Notes: a model not told the origin generated them from the letters alone. Counted from the stretch's first letter, positions 7,299 to 15,661 are shown. The stretch is 24,590 bases of DNA from JBNJDJ01 sp051744845 (GCA_051744845.1 JBNJDJ010000024.1:1-24590), one strand, 5' to 3'. Numbers and translations: made by a program.

Positions 7299-7315
7299 TT
7301 GGCATCTTACTTGCA
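7299..7315 (+). promoter_or_regulatory. Sigma-54 (-24/-12) promoter
   Basis: TTGGCATCTTACTTGCA matches the RpoN consensus TTGGCAC-N5-TTGCA. The invariant GG and GC dinucleotides are separated by exactly 10 bases. Transcription should start about 12 bases after the GC, near 7325, shortly before the ribosome binding site of the amidohydrolase gene. The divergent activator supplies the matching regulator. Confidence 0.88.
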
Positions 7316-7347
7316 TATATATTATTTAAAGAAGAAAGGAGGTGATA

Positions 7348-8571
7348 ATGATGTCTAGTAAAAAAAGAATAAAAAAGCGAATTGAGAAATTTGCAAAATT
7401 TACAGAATCAGATAGTAAATATACTAGATTTTCATATACAAAACAAGATATTCAGGCAAAAAAGTATTTAATCAATGAAATGAAAAACTTAGGATTAAAT
7501 GTCTATATGGATTATATAGGAAATATTTTTGGAAGAAAGGAGGGAAGGAAAAAAGGCTTACCTGAAATTTTAATAGGATCACATCTTGATACAGTACGCA
7601 ATGGTGGAAAATATGATGGTGTATCTGGAATTGTAACAGGACTTGAAGTTATTAAAAGTATGAATAATAATAATATTGAAATTGATCACCCAATAGAAGT
7701 AGTTGCTTTTGCAGAAGAAGAAGGTGGTACATATTCTACAGCATTTTTAGGAAGTCAGTGGTATGCTGATAAATTTACAGATGAAAATCTTGATAAATTT
7801 AATGATAATAATGGAAAAAATATAAAAGAAGCTATAAAAACTCTTGATGTGCTTGATCAGGATGTTATAAGATGTAAGAAAAAAGAAAAAAATTTAAAAT
7901 GTATGTTTGAACTACATTGTGAGCAAGGACCTGTTTTAGAAATGAATGGAAAAGAACTAGGAATTGTAGAAGGTATAACAGGTAGTAGCTCTTTTAAAGT
8001 TGAGATAATAGGTGATACTAATCACGCTGGAACAACACCAATGAATGCAAGAAAAGATCCGTTTTATTTAGCATCATTAATTAGTGTTGAATTAAATAGT
8101 TTTGTTAGAAAACAAAATGTTTATAGTGTTGCGACAATAGGGAATATACAATTAGAACCTAATGTTTATAATATTATACCGAGAAAAGCCTCTTTTACAA
8201 TGGATATTAGAAGTTTCAATATAAAAACAATGGAAGGAATTATTGAACATATTAAAGGGTTTATAAAAGATATAACTAAAGAAAAATCAATGAAATATAA
8301 AATAATTAAAAATCATCTAAAGTATCCTGTTGAATTGTCAGAAAATTTAGTCAATAATTTAGAAGAAAGCTGTTTAGAAAAAAATTATAATTATCAAAGA
8401 ATTGTAAGTGGTGCAGGCCATGATTCAATTATAATGAATGAATTATGTGATACAGTTATGATATTTGTACCTAGTAAAAATGGGAAAAGTCATTGCCCAG
8501 AAGAATTTTCAAAAGTCGAAGATATAGCAAAAGGTGTCAACATAATTTTAGATACTATTCAAAAAATTTAA
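7348..8571 (+). CDS. Zn-dependent M20 amidohydrolase (N-carbamoyl-amino acid hydrolase/allantoate amidohydrolase family)
   Basis: A 407-aa cytoplasmic metallohydrolase of the AmaB/AllC/beta-ureidopropionase branch of peptidase family M20; members cleave N-carbamoyl or ureido amides. Metal-site motifs are GSHLDTV (His about 79), KYDGVSG (Asp about 90), AEEEGG (Glu about 125), FELHCEQGPVLE (His about 190) and SHCPEE near the C-terminus (His about 383). GAGHDS is the typical substrate-site segment. Length is normal. AAGGAGGTGA lies directly upstream; ATG 7348 and ATG 7351 are both plausible and differ by one Met. It is first in the sigma-54 operon, 17 bases before the transporter gene. The exact substrate cannot be read from sequence; a carbamoylated or ureido compound is the best guess, fitting the amidase-like third gene. 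Confidence 0.9.
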   Translation: MMSSKKRIKKRIEKFAKFTESDSKYTRFSYTKQDIQAKKYLINEMKNLGLNVYMDYIGNIFGRKEGRKKGLPEILIGSHLDTVRNGGKYDGVSGIVTGLEVIKSMNNNNIEIDHPIEVVAFAEEEGGTYSTAFLGSQWYADKFTDENLDKFNDNNGKNIKEAIKTLDVLDQDVIRCKKKEKNLKCMFELHCEQGPVLEMNGKELGIVEGITGSSSFKVEIIGDTNHAGTTPMNARKDPFYLASLISVELNSFVRKQNVYSVATIGNIQLEPNVYNIIPRKASFTMDIRSFNIKTMEGIIEHIKGFIKDITKEKSMKYKIIKNHLKYPVELSENLVNNLEESCLEKNYNYQRIVSGAGHDSIIMNELCDTVMIFVPSKNGKSHCPEEFSKVEDIAKGVNIILDTIQKI

Positions 8572-8588
8572 AAAGAAGGAGGAAGTAA

Positions 8589-10043
8589 ATGTCAAGTAAA
8601 AATGTAAATAAAAAAAATGAAAAAAATATAAATGATCCTAATAAGAAAACTTTATTAGATAGAATTCCTCATCCAATGGTATTACTTTTTTATATAATTA
8701 TATTTGCAGCAATTTTAACTTATATTATACCATCTGGTGAATTTGAACGTACAACAATGCAAAGTAATATAGGTGAAGTAACAAAAACAATTCCAAATAG
8801 TTATAGTAGAATTGAGAAAAATCCAGTAGGAGTTTTCGATATTTTTCGGGCTATACCTGAAGGCTTTGCAAGTATAGCAAATATAGTATTTATAGTATTT
8901 GCTGCAGCTATGATGTTTGGTGTGTTAAAAAAATCTGGTATGCTAGAAAATACAGTAGGAACATTTATAAGAAAAGTTGGTCTAGAAAGAAAGTTTTTAA
9001 TAGTTACACTAGTTACTTATATTTATGGTCTTCTAGGTATATTTGTAGGTTATGAAAATAACATAGCTTTAGTACCTATTGCTGTTGTATTATCATTAGC
9101 TATTGGAGGAGATGTATTACTAGGAGCAGGAATGGCAGTTGGCGGTATTTCAGTAGGATTTGGGTTAGCTCCTTTTAACCCTTATACAGTTGGTATTGGT
9201 CATAAACTTGCTGAAATGCCTTTATTTTCAGGATGGTTATATAGACTTGTTATAGTTTTTGTTTTGCTGACTATTTTAGTTTTTTTCAATCTAAGGTATT
9301 TTAAGAAAATACTCAAAGATAAAAGTAAGAGTTTAGTTAAAGAGGTTGATACAACAGGTCTTACCTTATCAAAAGATATTAATCAATACTCAATGTCAAC
9401 GAATGATATAGGAATTTTATTTGTATTTATGATTGGTTTAGCTGTAATGCTTTGGGGAGTTTTCACAAAAGGTTGGTATATTAATGAAATATCAGCTGTT
9501 TTTATTGCAGTAGGTATTGTTAGTGGTTTAGTGGCACATATGAAGCCAGATGAAATTGGTGAAACATTTTCTAAAGCTCTAGAACCTGCCGCTTTTGCAG
9601 GCGTTATAATCGGTCTTGCTCAAGCCATAAGAATAATTATGGATCAAGGTGGTATTAGTGATACAATAGCTAATGCATTAGTATCTCGTTTAGATCAACT
9701 ACCTACAATGGTTGCTGTTGTTTATATGTCAATAACACAAAGTTTTATTAATTTATTTATTCCAGGAGGTAGTGGCCAAGCACTTGTAACTCTTCCAATT
9801 ATGATACCAGCAGGTGATATGCTTGATTTTACTAGACAAACGACTATTTTAGCATTTCAAATTGGTGATGGTTTAACAAATATTATGACACCAACACTTG
9901 GAGGATTAATGGCAATGTTAGGTCTTTGTAGAGTGCCTTATGGAAAGTGGATTAGATATATAGCAAGTTTCACTGGGATTGCATTTATAGTATCATGGGT
10001 ATTTTTGATTATTAGTGTTATGTTTGGTTATGGTCCAATGTAA
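8589..10043 (+). CDS. YfcC/DcuC-superfamily membrane carrier
   Basis: A 484-aa polytopic membrane protein of the YfcC family (C4-dicarboxylate anaerobic carrier superfamily, PF03606-like). A cytoplasmic N-terminus of about 25 residues carries DRIPHPMVLLFY, followed by the IIPSGEFER motif typical of YfcC. About 11-13 hydrophobic segments follow, with two re-entrant-looking loops: GYENNIALVP and, later, GGSGQALVTLPIMIPAGDML. GDGLTNIMTPTLG near the C-terminus is strongly family-like. AGGAGG precedes ATG 8589. Lying between two amide hydrolases under a sigma-54 promoter, it probably imports their substrate (an amino-acid-like or acyl/ureido compound) or exports a product. YfcC specificities are poorly defined, so substrate assignment is inference. 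Confidence 0.9.
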   Translation: MSSKNVNKKNEKNINDPNKKTLLDRIPHPMVLLFYIIIFAAILTYIIPSGEFERTTMQSNIGEVTKTIPNSYSRIEKNPVGVFDIFRAIPEGFASIANIVFIVFAAAMMFGVLKKSGMLENTVGTFIRKVGLERKFLIVTLVTYIYGLLGIFVGYENNIALVPIAVVLSLAIGGDVLLGAGMAVGGISVGFGLAPFNPYTVGIGHKLAEMPLFSGWLYRLVIVFVLLTILVFFNLRYFKKILKDKSKSLVKEVDTTGLTLSKDINQYSMSTNDIGILFVFMIGLAVMLWGVFTKGWYINEISAVFIAVGIVSGLVAHMKPDEIGETFSKALEPAAFAGVIIGLAQAIRIIMDQGGISDTIANALVSRLDQLPTMVAVVYMSITQSFINLFIPGGSGQALVTLPIMIPAGDMLDFTRQTTILAFQIGDGLTNIMTPTLGGLMAMLGLCRVPYGKWIRYIASFTGIAFIVSWVFLIISVMFGYGPM

Positions 10044-10074
10044 ATATTTTTGAAAATTTAGAAAGGAATTGAAT

Positions 10075-10740
10075 ATGCAAAACAACATTGAAGACCTTTA
10101 TAATAAGTTTGGAGATGAAAGACTTGAAAAAGAGAAAATTGCTTTGTTATGTATAGATCTACAGTATCATGATGCTAGTCCTGGCTATGGATTTTTTAAA
10201 AATATTAAAAGAGATGATGAAGAGTATTCGTATTATTTTCAAAGATTAGAAGAAAAAGTATTTCTAAATGTAAAAAGGTTGCAAAATATCTTTAGAGAAA
10301 AAGGTAGTGAAATAATACATGTAAGAATAGAAGCATTAACAAAAGATGGTAGAGAACGAAGTCTAGAGCATAAAAGAATAGGATGTTTAGTACCAAAAGG
10401 ATCTAAAGCAGCTCAATTTATACCAGAGGTTAAACCAATTAATGATGAAATAATACTTTCAAAAACGGCTTCAGGTGTATTTAATAGTACTAATATTGAT
10501 TATATTTTGAAAAATCTAGGAATAAATCAATTGATAGTAACAGGTGTTTTAACAAATGAATGCATAGAAACTGCAGTAAGAGATGCAGCTGATAAAAGTT
10601 ATTCTGTGTATTTGATTGATGATGCAACTGCAGCGTTTAATCAGCAATTGCACAAAAATACTATAAAAACTTTAAAAGGAGTCTATTGTAGTGTTATAAG
10701 TACTGAAGAAATCATTAAAAAAGTTGAACAAGACTTTTAA
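10075..10740 (+). CDS. Isochorismatase-fold cysteine hydrolase
   Basis: A 221-aa cytosolic hydrolase of the isochorismatase/nicotinamidase superfamily. The catalytic triad is visible: Asp28 (LLCIDLQ), Lys130 (ILSKTASGVF) and Cys163 in TGVLTNECIETA, followed by RDAADKSYSVYLIDDATAAF, the usual C-terminal strand-helix. The family includes N-carbamoylsarcosine amidase, ureidoacrylate and biuret hydrolases; the Asp-Lys-Cys triad does not separate these. GAAAGGA lies 7 bases before ATG 10075; a TTG two codons earlier is less well placed. It is last in the sigma-54 operon, and a strong terminator follows within 50 bases. Together with the M20 enzyme it suggests stepwise hydrolysis of a carbamoylated amide that yields ammonia and CO2. 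This pathway is inference. Confidence 0.88.
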   Translation: MQNNIEDLYNKFGDERLEKEKIALLCIDLQYHDASPGYGFFKNIKRDDEEYSYYFQRLEEKVFLNVKRLQNIFREKGSEIIHVRIEALTKDGRERSLEHKRIGCLVPKGSKAAQFIPEVKPINDEIILSKTASGVFNSTNIDYILKNLGINQLIVTGVLTNECIETAVRDAADKSYSVYLIDDATAAFNQQLHKNTIKTLKGVYCSVISTEEIIKKVEQDF

Positions 10741-10786
10741 CTATTCATACTAAAAATTTAGTTTAGCATCTGTAAATAGAATGATT

Positions 10787-10820
10787 AAAACCCGGGATAA
10801 GTTATGATTTCCGGGTTTTT
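10787..10820 (+). terminator. Terminator of sigma-54 operon
   Basis: AAAACCCGG and CCGGGTTTT form a GC-clamped stem around a loop of about 15 bases, followed by a T run. It is the most GC-rich hairpin in the window and lies 46 bases after the isochorismatase-family stop codon, closing the three-gene operon. Confidence 0.88.
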
Positions 10821-11009
10821 ATATTTATTTAGTAACTGCTAAATAATTTTTATGATAAAATGTATTAATATAATCATTAATTAGATTAAATATTAGAATA
10901 TAAATAAATTTATTATGTATATCTCATTAAATAGTGAAAAAATTACTAAAGATTAGTTTTAGTTTATCTAAAAATAGTAAATTAATAATAAAAAATGGAG
11001 GAGAAAATA

Positions 11010-12197
11010 ATGAATACTGAACAGATTAGAAAAGTAATTGATAGGATTGAATCAGAGGTAATTGAAATTAGACATAAAATTCATCAGAATCCTGAGCTAG
11101 CCTTTGAAGAAACTGATACTGCTCGATTAGTGGCTAATAAATTAAAAGATCTAGATTTAAAAGTAGAAACTAATGTATTTAAAACAGGTGTTATGGGTAT
11201 TTTGGAAAAAGACAAAGCAAAGAAAACTATTTTACTTAGAGCGGATATGGATGCATTACCAATTCAAGAAGATACTGGTCTAAAATTTAGTTCACAAAAC
11301 AAAGGAGTAATGCATGCATGTGGGCATGATGCTCATGTAGCAATTTTACTTGGTACAGCTATGGTATTGAATGAATTAAAATCAGAGTTAGTAGGTAATG
11401 TCAAATTTATATTTCAACCAGCCGAAGAGTCAGAAGGTGGAGCAAAAGGCATGATAGAAGAAGGAGTACTTAAAAATCCTGATGTTGACGCTGCTTTGGG
11501 TTTACATGTTTGGGGATCTGTACCAAAAGGTGTTGTGGAATATAAAGTTGGTACGTTTATGGCTTCTCCTGATAAATTTGTAGTTCGGTTATTTGGGCAA
11601 GGTGGGCATGCTGCTCAGCCTCATAATTGTGTAGATTTAATTTCACTATCGACTCAAATAATTAATGGTTTTCAAAGAATAGTTAGTCGTCAGATTGATC
11701 CGGTAGAATCAGCAGTGATTTCTACTTGTCATATAGAAGCAGGAGAAACTCATAATGTAATCCCTAAAGAACTTTTATTAGAAGGAACTGTAAGGAGTTT
11801 AAAACCCAAAAATCGTAAAAAGTTACCAAAGCTAATGGAGAAAGTAATTAAAAATACAATGTCAGTAGAGGGAGCTGATTATCAATTTAATTATGAATAT
11901 AGGTTTCCTCCATTAATTAATGATAAAGACATGACAAATTTAGTTAAGCAAGCTGCAAATAAGATATTAGGTTCTACTAGATTAAGACAAGCAGCTAAAC
12001 CGAATATGGGAGGAGAAGATTTTGCTTATTTTGCTAGGGAAGTTCCGTCTTGCTTTTTCTTTTTGGGAATTGCGCCATCCGATGACCAAACAATTCAACA
12101 TCATCGTCCAGAGTTTAAAGTTGATGATGATGTATTAAAAGATGGGATAGCTGTTTTATCACAAGCAGTAATAGATTTTTTTACACAAACTGATTAA
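11010..12197 (+). CDS. M20D amidohydrolase (N-acyl-amino acid deacylase type)
   Basis: A 395-aa metal-dependent amidohydrolase of the HipO/AbgA/IAA-amino-acid hydrolase branch. Motifs: RHKIHQNPELAFEE at the N-terminus, LLRADMDALP, MHACGHDAHVA (metal ligands Cys104 and His106), PAEESEGGAKGM (Glu139/140), GLHVWG (His166), GQGGHAAQPH in the lid domain, MGGEDFAYFA, and a late His in HHRPEF. The reaction is removal of an acyl group from an N-acyl amino acid or peptide-like amide. The ATG at 11010 lies directly after GGAGGAG; an earlier in-frame ATG at 10995 overlaps that ribosome binding site. It is outside the sigma-54 operon, behind its terminator, and belongs to a different subfamily from the first M20 enzyme. 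A shared amide-degrading role is possible but not shown. Confidence 0.92.
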   Translation: MNTEQIRKVIDRIESEVIEIRHKIHQNPELAFEETDTARLVANKLKDLDLKVETNVFKTGVMGILEKDKAKKTILLRADMDALPIQEDTGLKFSSQNKGVMHACGHDAHVAILLGTAMVLNELKSELVGNVKFIFQPAEESEGGAKGMIEEGVLKNPDVDAALGLHVWGSVPKGVVEYKVGTFMASPDKFVVRLFGQGGHAAQPHNCVDLISLSTQIINGFQRIVSRQIDPVESAVISTCHIEAGETHNVIPKELLLEGTVRSLKPKNRKKLPKLMEKVIKNTMSVEGADYQFNYEYRFPPLINDKDMTNLVKQAANKILGSTRLRQAAKPNMGGEDFAYFAREVPSCFFFLGIAPSDDQTIQHHRPEFKVDDDVLKDGIAVLSQAVIDFFTQTD

Positions 12198-12219
12198 ATT
12201 TAAAAATTTTCTTATATTT

Positions 12220-12273
12220 AGTGACTGATTATTTTAGGAATTTCAATTACCTAATCTAAAAAAGTCACTTTTA
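12220..12273 (+). terminator. Terminator after M20D gene
   Basis: AGTGACT (12220-12226) pairs with AGTCACT (12263-12269), and an inner TTAGG pairs with CCTAA. TTTTA follows the second arm. The stem is interrupted but correctly placed, starting 22 bases after the stop codon. Confidence 0.6.
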
Positions 12274-12428
12274 TAAATATAATGGTAACCTATATATATT
12301 TCTTTAATATCTAAAATTATTTTTTCTATAAATAAAATATATTAGAATTAAGAAATATTATATTACTTTTAATTTTTACTTGATAATCTTTTATGAATAT
12401 TTTAAGCTTAAACTAAGTGAGGTGAGTT

Positions 12429-12629
12429 ATGATTAAAAAAGACACAGAACTTATAGAAATTGTTGAAAATTATCCTAAAACAGAAGATTTTTTTCATTTA
12501 TTTGATAAACCTTTAAACAGATGTATATTATGTGAGAATTTATTTGATACTGTTGAAAAAATAGCAGAAACTTATGATTTTGATTTAGAAAAGTTATTAA
12601 TGTTTTTAAATAATACATATGTTAATTAA
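12429..12629 (+). CDS. DUF1858-like small cysteine protein
   Basis: A 66-aa protein following the DUF1858/ScdA-N pattern: an opening KDTELIEIVENYP helix, FFHLFDKP, then RCILCENLFDTVEKIAETYDFDLEKLLMFLN. DUF1858 domains usually read xCxGCxxxxxETLEEAAxxHGIDxxxLLxxLN; the CxxC pair (Cys32, Cys35) is kept here although the usual Gly before the second Cys is replaced by Leu. Such domains occur alone or fused to redox, Fe-S or di-iron (RIC) proteins, and a thiol or metal role is likely but undefined. GAGGTGA lies just upstream of the ATG. It is monogenic between terminators and promoters. The family call is by pattern and reasonably secure. Confidence 0.78.
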   Translation: MIKKDTELIEIVENYPKTEDFFHLFDKPLNRCILCENLFDTVEKIAETYDFDLEKLLMFLNNTYVN

Positions 12630-12671
12630 ATATTTGGTTAAATTTTTTCATATTATTTTTATAATTTTTTA

Positions 12672-12700
12672 AAGACATTTTTGTAAATTTATTGTATGAT
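12672..12700 (+). promoter_or_regulatory. Sigma-A promoter of PRPP synthetase gene
   Basis: AAGACA (12672-12677) and TATGAT (12695-12700) are separated by 17 bases, matching the -35 and -10 consensus at 4/6 and 5/6 positions. Transcription would begin near 12707, leaving an AT-rich leader of about 85 bases in which I see no riboswitch-like conservation. Confidence 0.5.
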
Positions 12701-12792
12701 TATATCAGTGACTAATAAAAATACTTTATTATTATATTTGTTTTAATGAATATTTAAAAAAAAAATATTTTTAAACATATAAGGAGGACAAT

Positions 12793-13914
12793 TTGAATCA
12801 AATCAAGAAAATTGAAAAAGATCAATTACCATTTGGTGAATTAGCGTTAATTCCATTAGGTGTAAAAGATAAGTTTATTAAACCAATAGATAAAAAGTTA
12901 TCTAAATATAGAGACAATGACTCTCATCTTGTTGAAGCGGAAATAATCAGATTTTCTAATGGCGAAGGGAAAGTTGTGTTAAATGAATCAATCAGAGGCA
13001 AAGATGTATACATTGTTTCAGATGTAGGAAATTATAATGAGACGTATACAATGTTTGGATTTGAGAATCATAAAAGCCCAGATGATCATCTCCAGGATAT
13101 TAAAAGGGTATTATCTGCAATTGCTGGTAAAGCAAGACGTATTACTCTTATTATGCCCTTATTATATGCATCGAGACAACATAAAAGAAAATCAAGAGAA
13201 TCTCTTGATTGTGCATTAGCATTGCAAGAACTTGAAAGTTTAGGAGTTCACGATATAGTAACTTTTGATGCTCACGATCCTACTATACAAAATGCAATAC
13301 CATTAATTTCTTTTGAAAATCTACATCCATCATATAAGATCATAAAAGCATTAATTACTGAAGAAAAAGATTTAAATATTAATAAATCAAATATGATAGT
13401 AATAAGTCCTGACACTGGAGCTATGGATAGAGCATTATATTATTCTAGTAATTTAGGTGTAGAAACAGGCTTATTTTATAAACGTAGAGACCATTCAAAA
13501 ATTGTTAATGGGAAAAACCCTATTATCCAACATGATTATTTAGGTAAAGATGTAGAAGATTCTAATGTATTAATAGTTGATGATATGATATCTTCTGGTG
13601 GTTCTGTAATAGATATTGCACTAGAGTTAAAAAAGAAAAATGTAAATAAGATATATGTAGCTGTGACATTTGGTCTATTTACTGAAGGTAAAGAAAAATT
13701 TGATGAGTTTTATAAAAAAGGTATAATTACTAAAGTTTTTGCCACTAATCTTTCTTATATACCTGAAGAAATAATAAATGAACCATGGTTTAGTTTAGTT
13801 GATATGTCAGGCTTTACTGCTAATGCAATAAATACTTTAAATCAAGATAATTCAATGTCTCCACTTTTAGATTCAACTAAATTAATAAGAAAGTTATTAG
13901 ATAATAAAAAATAA
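12793..13914 (+). CDS. prs: Ribose-phosphate pyrophosphokinase, long divergent form
   Basis: Makes phosphoribosyl pyrophosphate from ribose-5-phosphate and ATP for nucleotide, histidine and tryptophan synthesis. At 373 aa it is longer than classical Prs (about 315 aa), with an N-terminal extension and a longer C-terminal region. Visible motifs: IRFSNGEGKVVLNESIRGKDVYIV (the E/D-G-E-x-x-V-x-I segment), MPLLYASRQHKRKSRESLD (the ATP loop), FDAHDPTIQNA, SPDTGAMDRA, and the PRPP loop VLIVDDMISSGGSV. It belongs to a divergent Prs group seen in some Clostridia. The start is TTG, with AAGGAGG 5 bases upstream and no competing ATG. A normal Prs may exist elsewhere, so whether this is the housekeeping enzyme is unknown. 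Confidence 0.9.
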   Translation: MNQIKKIEKDQLPFGELALIPLGVKDKFIKPIDKKLSKYRDNDSHLVEAEIIRFSNGEGKVVLNESIRGKDVYIVSDVGNYNETYTMFGFENHKSPDDHLQDIKRVLSAIAGKARRITLIMPLLYASRQHKRKSRESLDCALALQELESLGVHDIVTFDAHDPTIQNAIPLISFENLHPSYKIIKALITEEKDLNINKSNMIVISPDTGAMDRALYYSSNLGVETGLFYKRRDHSKIVNGKNPIIQHDYLGKDVEDSNVLIVDDMISSGGSVIDIALELKKKNVNKIYVAVTFGLFTEGKEKFDEFYKKGIITKVFATNLSYIPEEIINEPWFSLVDMSGFTANAINTLNQDNSMSPLLDSTKLIRKLLDNKK

Positions 13915-13928
13915 TTAAATATTTTCAT

Positions 13929-13959
13929 AAAAAGGATGAATTTATAAATCATCCTTTTT
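13929..13959. terminator. Terminator after prs
   Basis: AAAAAGGATGA (13929-13939) and TCATCCTTTTT (13949-13959) form a perfect 11-bp stem with a 9-base loop. The hairpin ends in a T run 45 bases after the prs stop. The flanking A run makes it potentially bidirectional. Confidence 0.85.
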
Positions 13960-14059
13960 AGTACATAAAGTTTTTAAATTGTATTTTAGTTAAATATTAT
14001 AAAGTGAATATATTTTAATAAAATAAAGTAGTATTATTAATTTAGTGAGGTGAATAAAT

Positions 14060-15229
14060 ATTGATTTAAATAAATTAAATAAAAATGAGCTTATAACAAA
14101 ACTTAACTTGAAACAAAAAATAATTAATGAAGTGCCAATTGGTTTTTGTATAACAAATGAAAATGGAATTTATGAAGAAGTTAATCCACATTATTGTAAA
14201 ATTTATGGTTACAGTCGAAAAGAACTATTAGGCAAACATTTTTCTATAGTTACAACTGATGATAATATGAAAGAATTAAATGAATTACATGATAAGTTTA
14301 TAAATTCTGGAGGAGAAATAAGTAAAGAGTGGAAAGTGAAAAGAAAGAATGGTGAAGAAATAATTATTTCTTCTACTGCAGCTCGTGTTAAGGGAATTGA
14401 TGGTAAATTTAACAAAGTAACTTATGTTATTGATATTACAGAAAAGAAAAAAGAAAAACAAAAATTAATAAAAACAAAGAAACAACTTGATCATGAGATA
14501 AATAAAGCTAAAATTTTACATGAAAATACTCTACCTACAAATACACCTGAAATCAATAATTTAGATATTTATGCTTATTATAAACCTGCAAACCAAGTTG
14601 GTGGAGATTATTATAATTTGATAAAACTTTCTGATAATAAATTATTATTTTATATAAGTGATGTAACAGGTCATGGTCTGGATGCAGCAATGATGAGTGC
14701 TTTTTTAAAAAGCACAATTGATTCTTATCTTGAACTAAGTTCTAATAAAGACTTTATTAATCCTAAAAAAATAATTGAGTTTTTATTTAGACAAAATAAA
14801 AAAGCAAATTTTCCAGAAGATTATTTTATTGCAATTTTAATTGGTATAATAGATACAAATACAAATCAGATTATTTATAGTAGTGCAGGGATGCACATAC
14901 CATTAGTCATATGCAATAATGATTTAAAAGAAGTGGAAACTGGGAATCTACCTATTTCAAAGAATATACCATCGGATTTAATTCATTATGAGAATAAAAA
15001 GATGGAACTGCCTCTAAAATCTATTTTATTTGTAACCACTGATGGTATTTATGAACAGAGAAATAAAAGTGGTCAAGTATATGGTGATAGTTATAAAGAA
15101 ATAATATATCAAAATAAATCTTTAGATGCAAAAGATATAGCAAAAAAAATAAATAAAGATTTTAATAGTTTTTATGATGGAAATACAAATGATGATATCA
15201 CTTATATGATATTGAGATTAAAAAATTAA
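14060..15229 (+). CDS. PAS-domain SpoIIE/RsbU-type serine phosphatase
   Basis: A PP2C-family protein phosphatase with an N-terminal PAS sensor, of the kind that dephosphorylates STAS anti-anti-sigma proteins. The PAS domain (about 20-130) reads EVPIGFCITNENGIYEEVNPHYC and ends in VIDITEKKKEKQKL, leading into a coiled-coil linker. The SpoIIE domain (about 185-388) shows PANQVGGDYYNL, ISDVTGHGLDAAMMSAFL, YSSAGMHIP, LFVTTDGIYEQRN and NDDITYMILRL, so the metal-binding Asp residues are kept. I place the start at ATT 14060, 6 bases after AGGTGA (14048-14053); the first standard in-frame codon, TTG 14108, has no ribosome binding site and would remove 16 residues. No anti-sigma partner lies nearby. 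Function is well supported; the start is inferred. Confidence 0.85.
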   Translation: MDLNKLNKNELITKLNLKQKIINEVPIGFCITNENGIYEEVNPHYCKIYGYSRKELLGKHFSIVTTDDNMKELNELHDKFINSGGEISKEWKVKRKNGEEIIISSTAARVKGIDGKFNKVTYVIDITEKKKEKQKLIKTKKQLDHEINKAKILHENTLPTNTPEINNLDIYAYYKPANQVGGDYYNLIKLSDNKLLFYISDVTGHGLDAAMMSAFLKSTIDSYLELSSNKDFINPKKIIEFLFRQNKKANFPEDYFIAILIGIIDTNTNQIIYSSAGMHIPLVICNNDLKEVETGNLPISKNIPSDLIHYENKKMELPLKSILFVTTDGIYEQRNKSGQVYGDSYKEIIYQNKSLDAKDIAKKINKDFNSFYDGNTNDDITYMILRLKN

Positions 15230-15283
15230 ATTAGATTAATCTTTCAAGGTTAGTTTGAAATCAGAAAATAAATAGTAACTAAA

Positions 15284-15323
15284 AAAGACTGATTTCATAT
15301 TTTTAATATGAAGTCAGTCCTTT
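15284..15323. terminator. Bidirectional terminator between convergent genes
   Basis: GACTGATTTCATAT (15287-15300) pairs almost perfectly with ATATGAAGTCAGTC (15306-15319), flanked by an A run on the left and CTTT on the right. It lies between the phosphatase gene (plus) and the 75-aa gene (minus). Read on the minus strand it ends in TTTTTT. Confidence 0.82.
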
Positions 15324-15363
15324 AAAAATCATCTTTAATTGTGTCAATATTTAAAGATACCAT

Positions 15364-15591
15364 TTAGTGTTTTAACCTTATATTTACATCTTTTAAAACA
15401 TTTTCAACTTTTTCATCAGGATAATGAAGTTCGTTATTTTGAACATCCCAATCAACTTGTGTTACATCCATATTCAAATTTTTCTCTTCCAACTTATTTT
15501 TAACTTCATTAAATTTCTCAATATCTTTATTTGAATAAAAGTCTAGTCCAATACCTCTATTAGTACTTTTTAAATTAATTATCTTTTTCAT
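15364..15591 (-). CDS. Conserved-looking 75-aa protein of unknown function
   Basis: I do not recognise this protein. It is 75 aa, highly charged, with no membrane segment or cysteine. It has a predicted strand (KKIINLKSTNRGIGLDFYS), a helix (IEKFNEVKNKLEEKNL) and a VTQVDWDVQNNELHYPDEKVENVLKDV tail, suggesting a small alpha/beta domain. AAGGAGAG lies about 6 bases before the ATG. It has its own well-formed sigma-A promoter (15632-15659), three tandem operator-like repeats immediately upstream of that promoter, and its own terminator, so it is a genuine and apparently tightly controlled gene. The elaborate control region suggests a stress- or carbon-responsive role, but nothing in the protein says which. 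Confidence 0.75.
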   Translation of the reverse strand: MKKIINLKSTNRGIGLDFYSNKDIEKFNEVKNKLEEKNLNMDVTQVDWDVQNNELHYPDEKVENVLKDVNIRLKH

Positions 15592-15631
15592 AATATCTCT
15601 CCTTTTTTATTTAATTCTTTAACTTAATTTC

Positions 15632-15659
15632 ATAATACACCATTTTTCAAAAGAGTCAA
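15632..15659 (-). promoter_or_regulatory. Sigma-A promoter of the 75-aa gene
   Basis: Read on the minus strand, TTGACT (15659-15654) and TATTAT (15637-15632) are separated by 16 bases, with TG directly before the -10. This is the best sigma-A match I found in the window. Transcription would start near 15625, about 34 bases before the start codon. Confidence 0.72.
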
Positions 15660-15661
15660 TA

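Noticed and set aside
13037..13219. Plus-strand open frame of 60 codons inside prs
   Set aside because: It overlaps the conserved ATP-loop region of prs in another frame, with no independent start signal.
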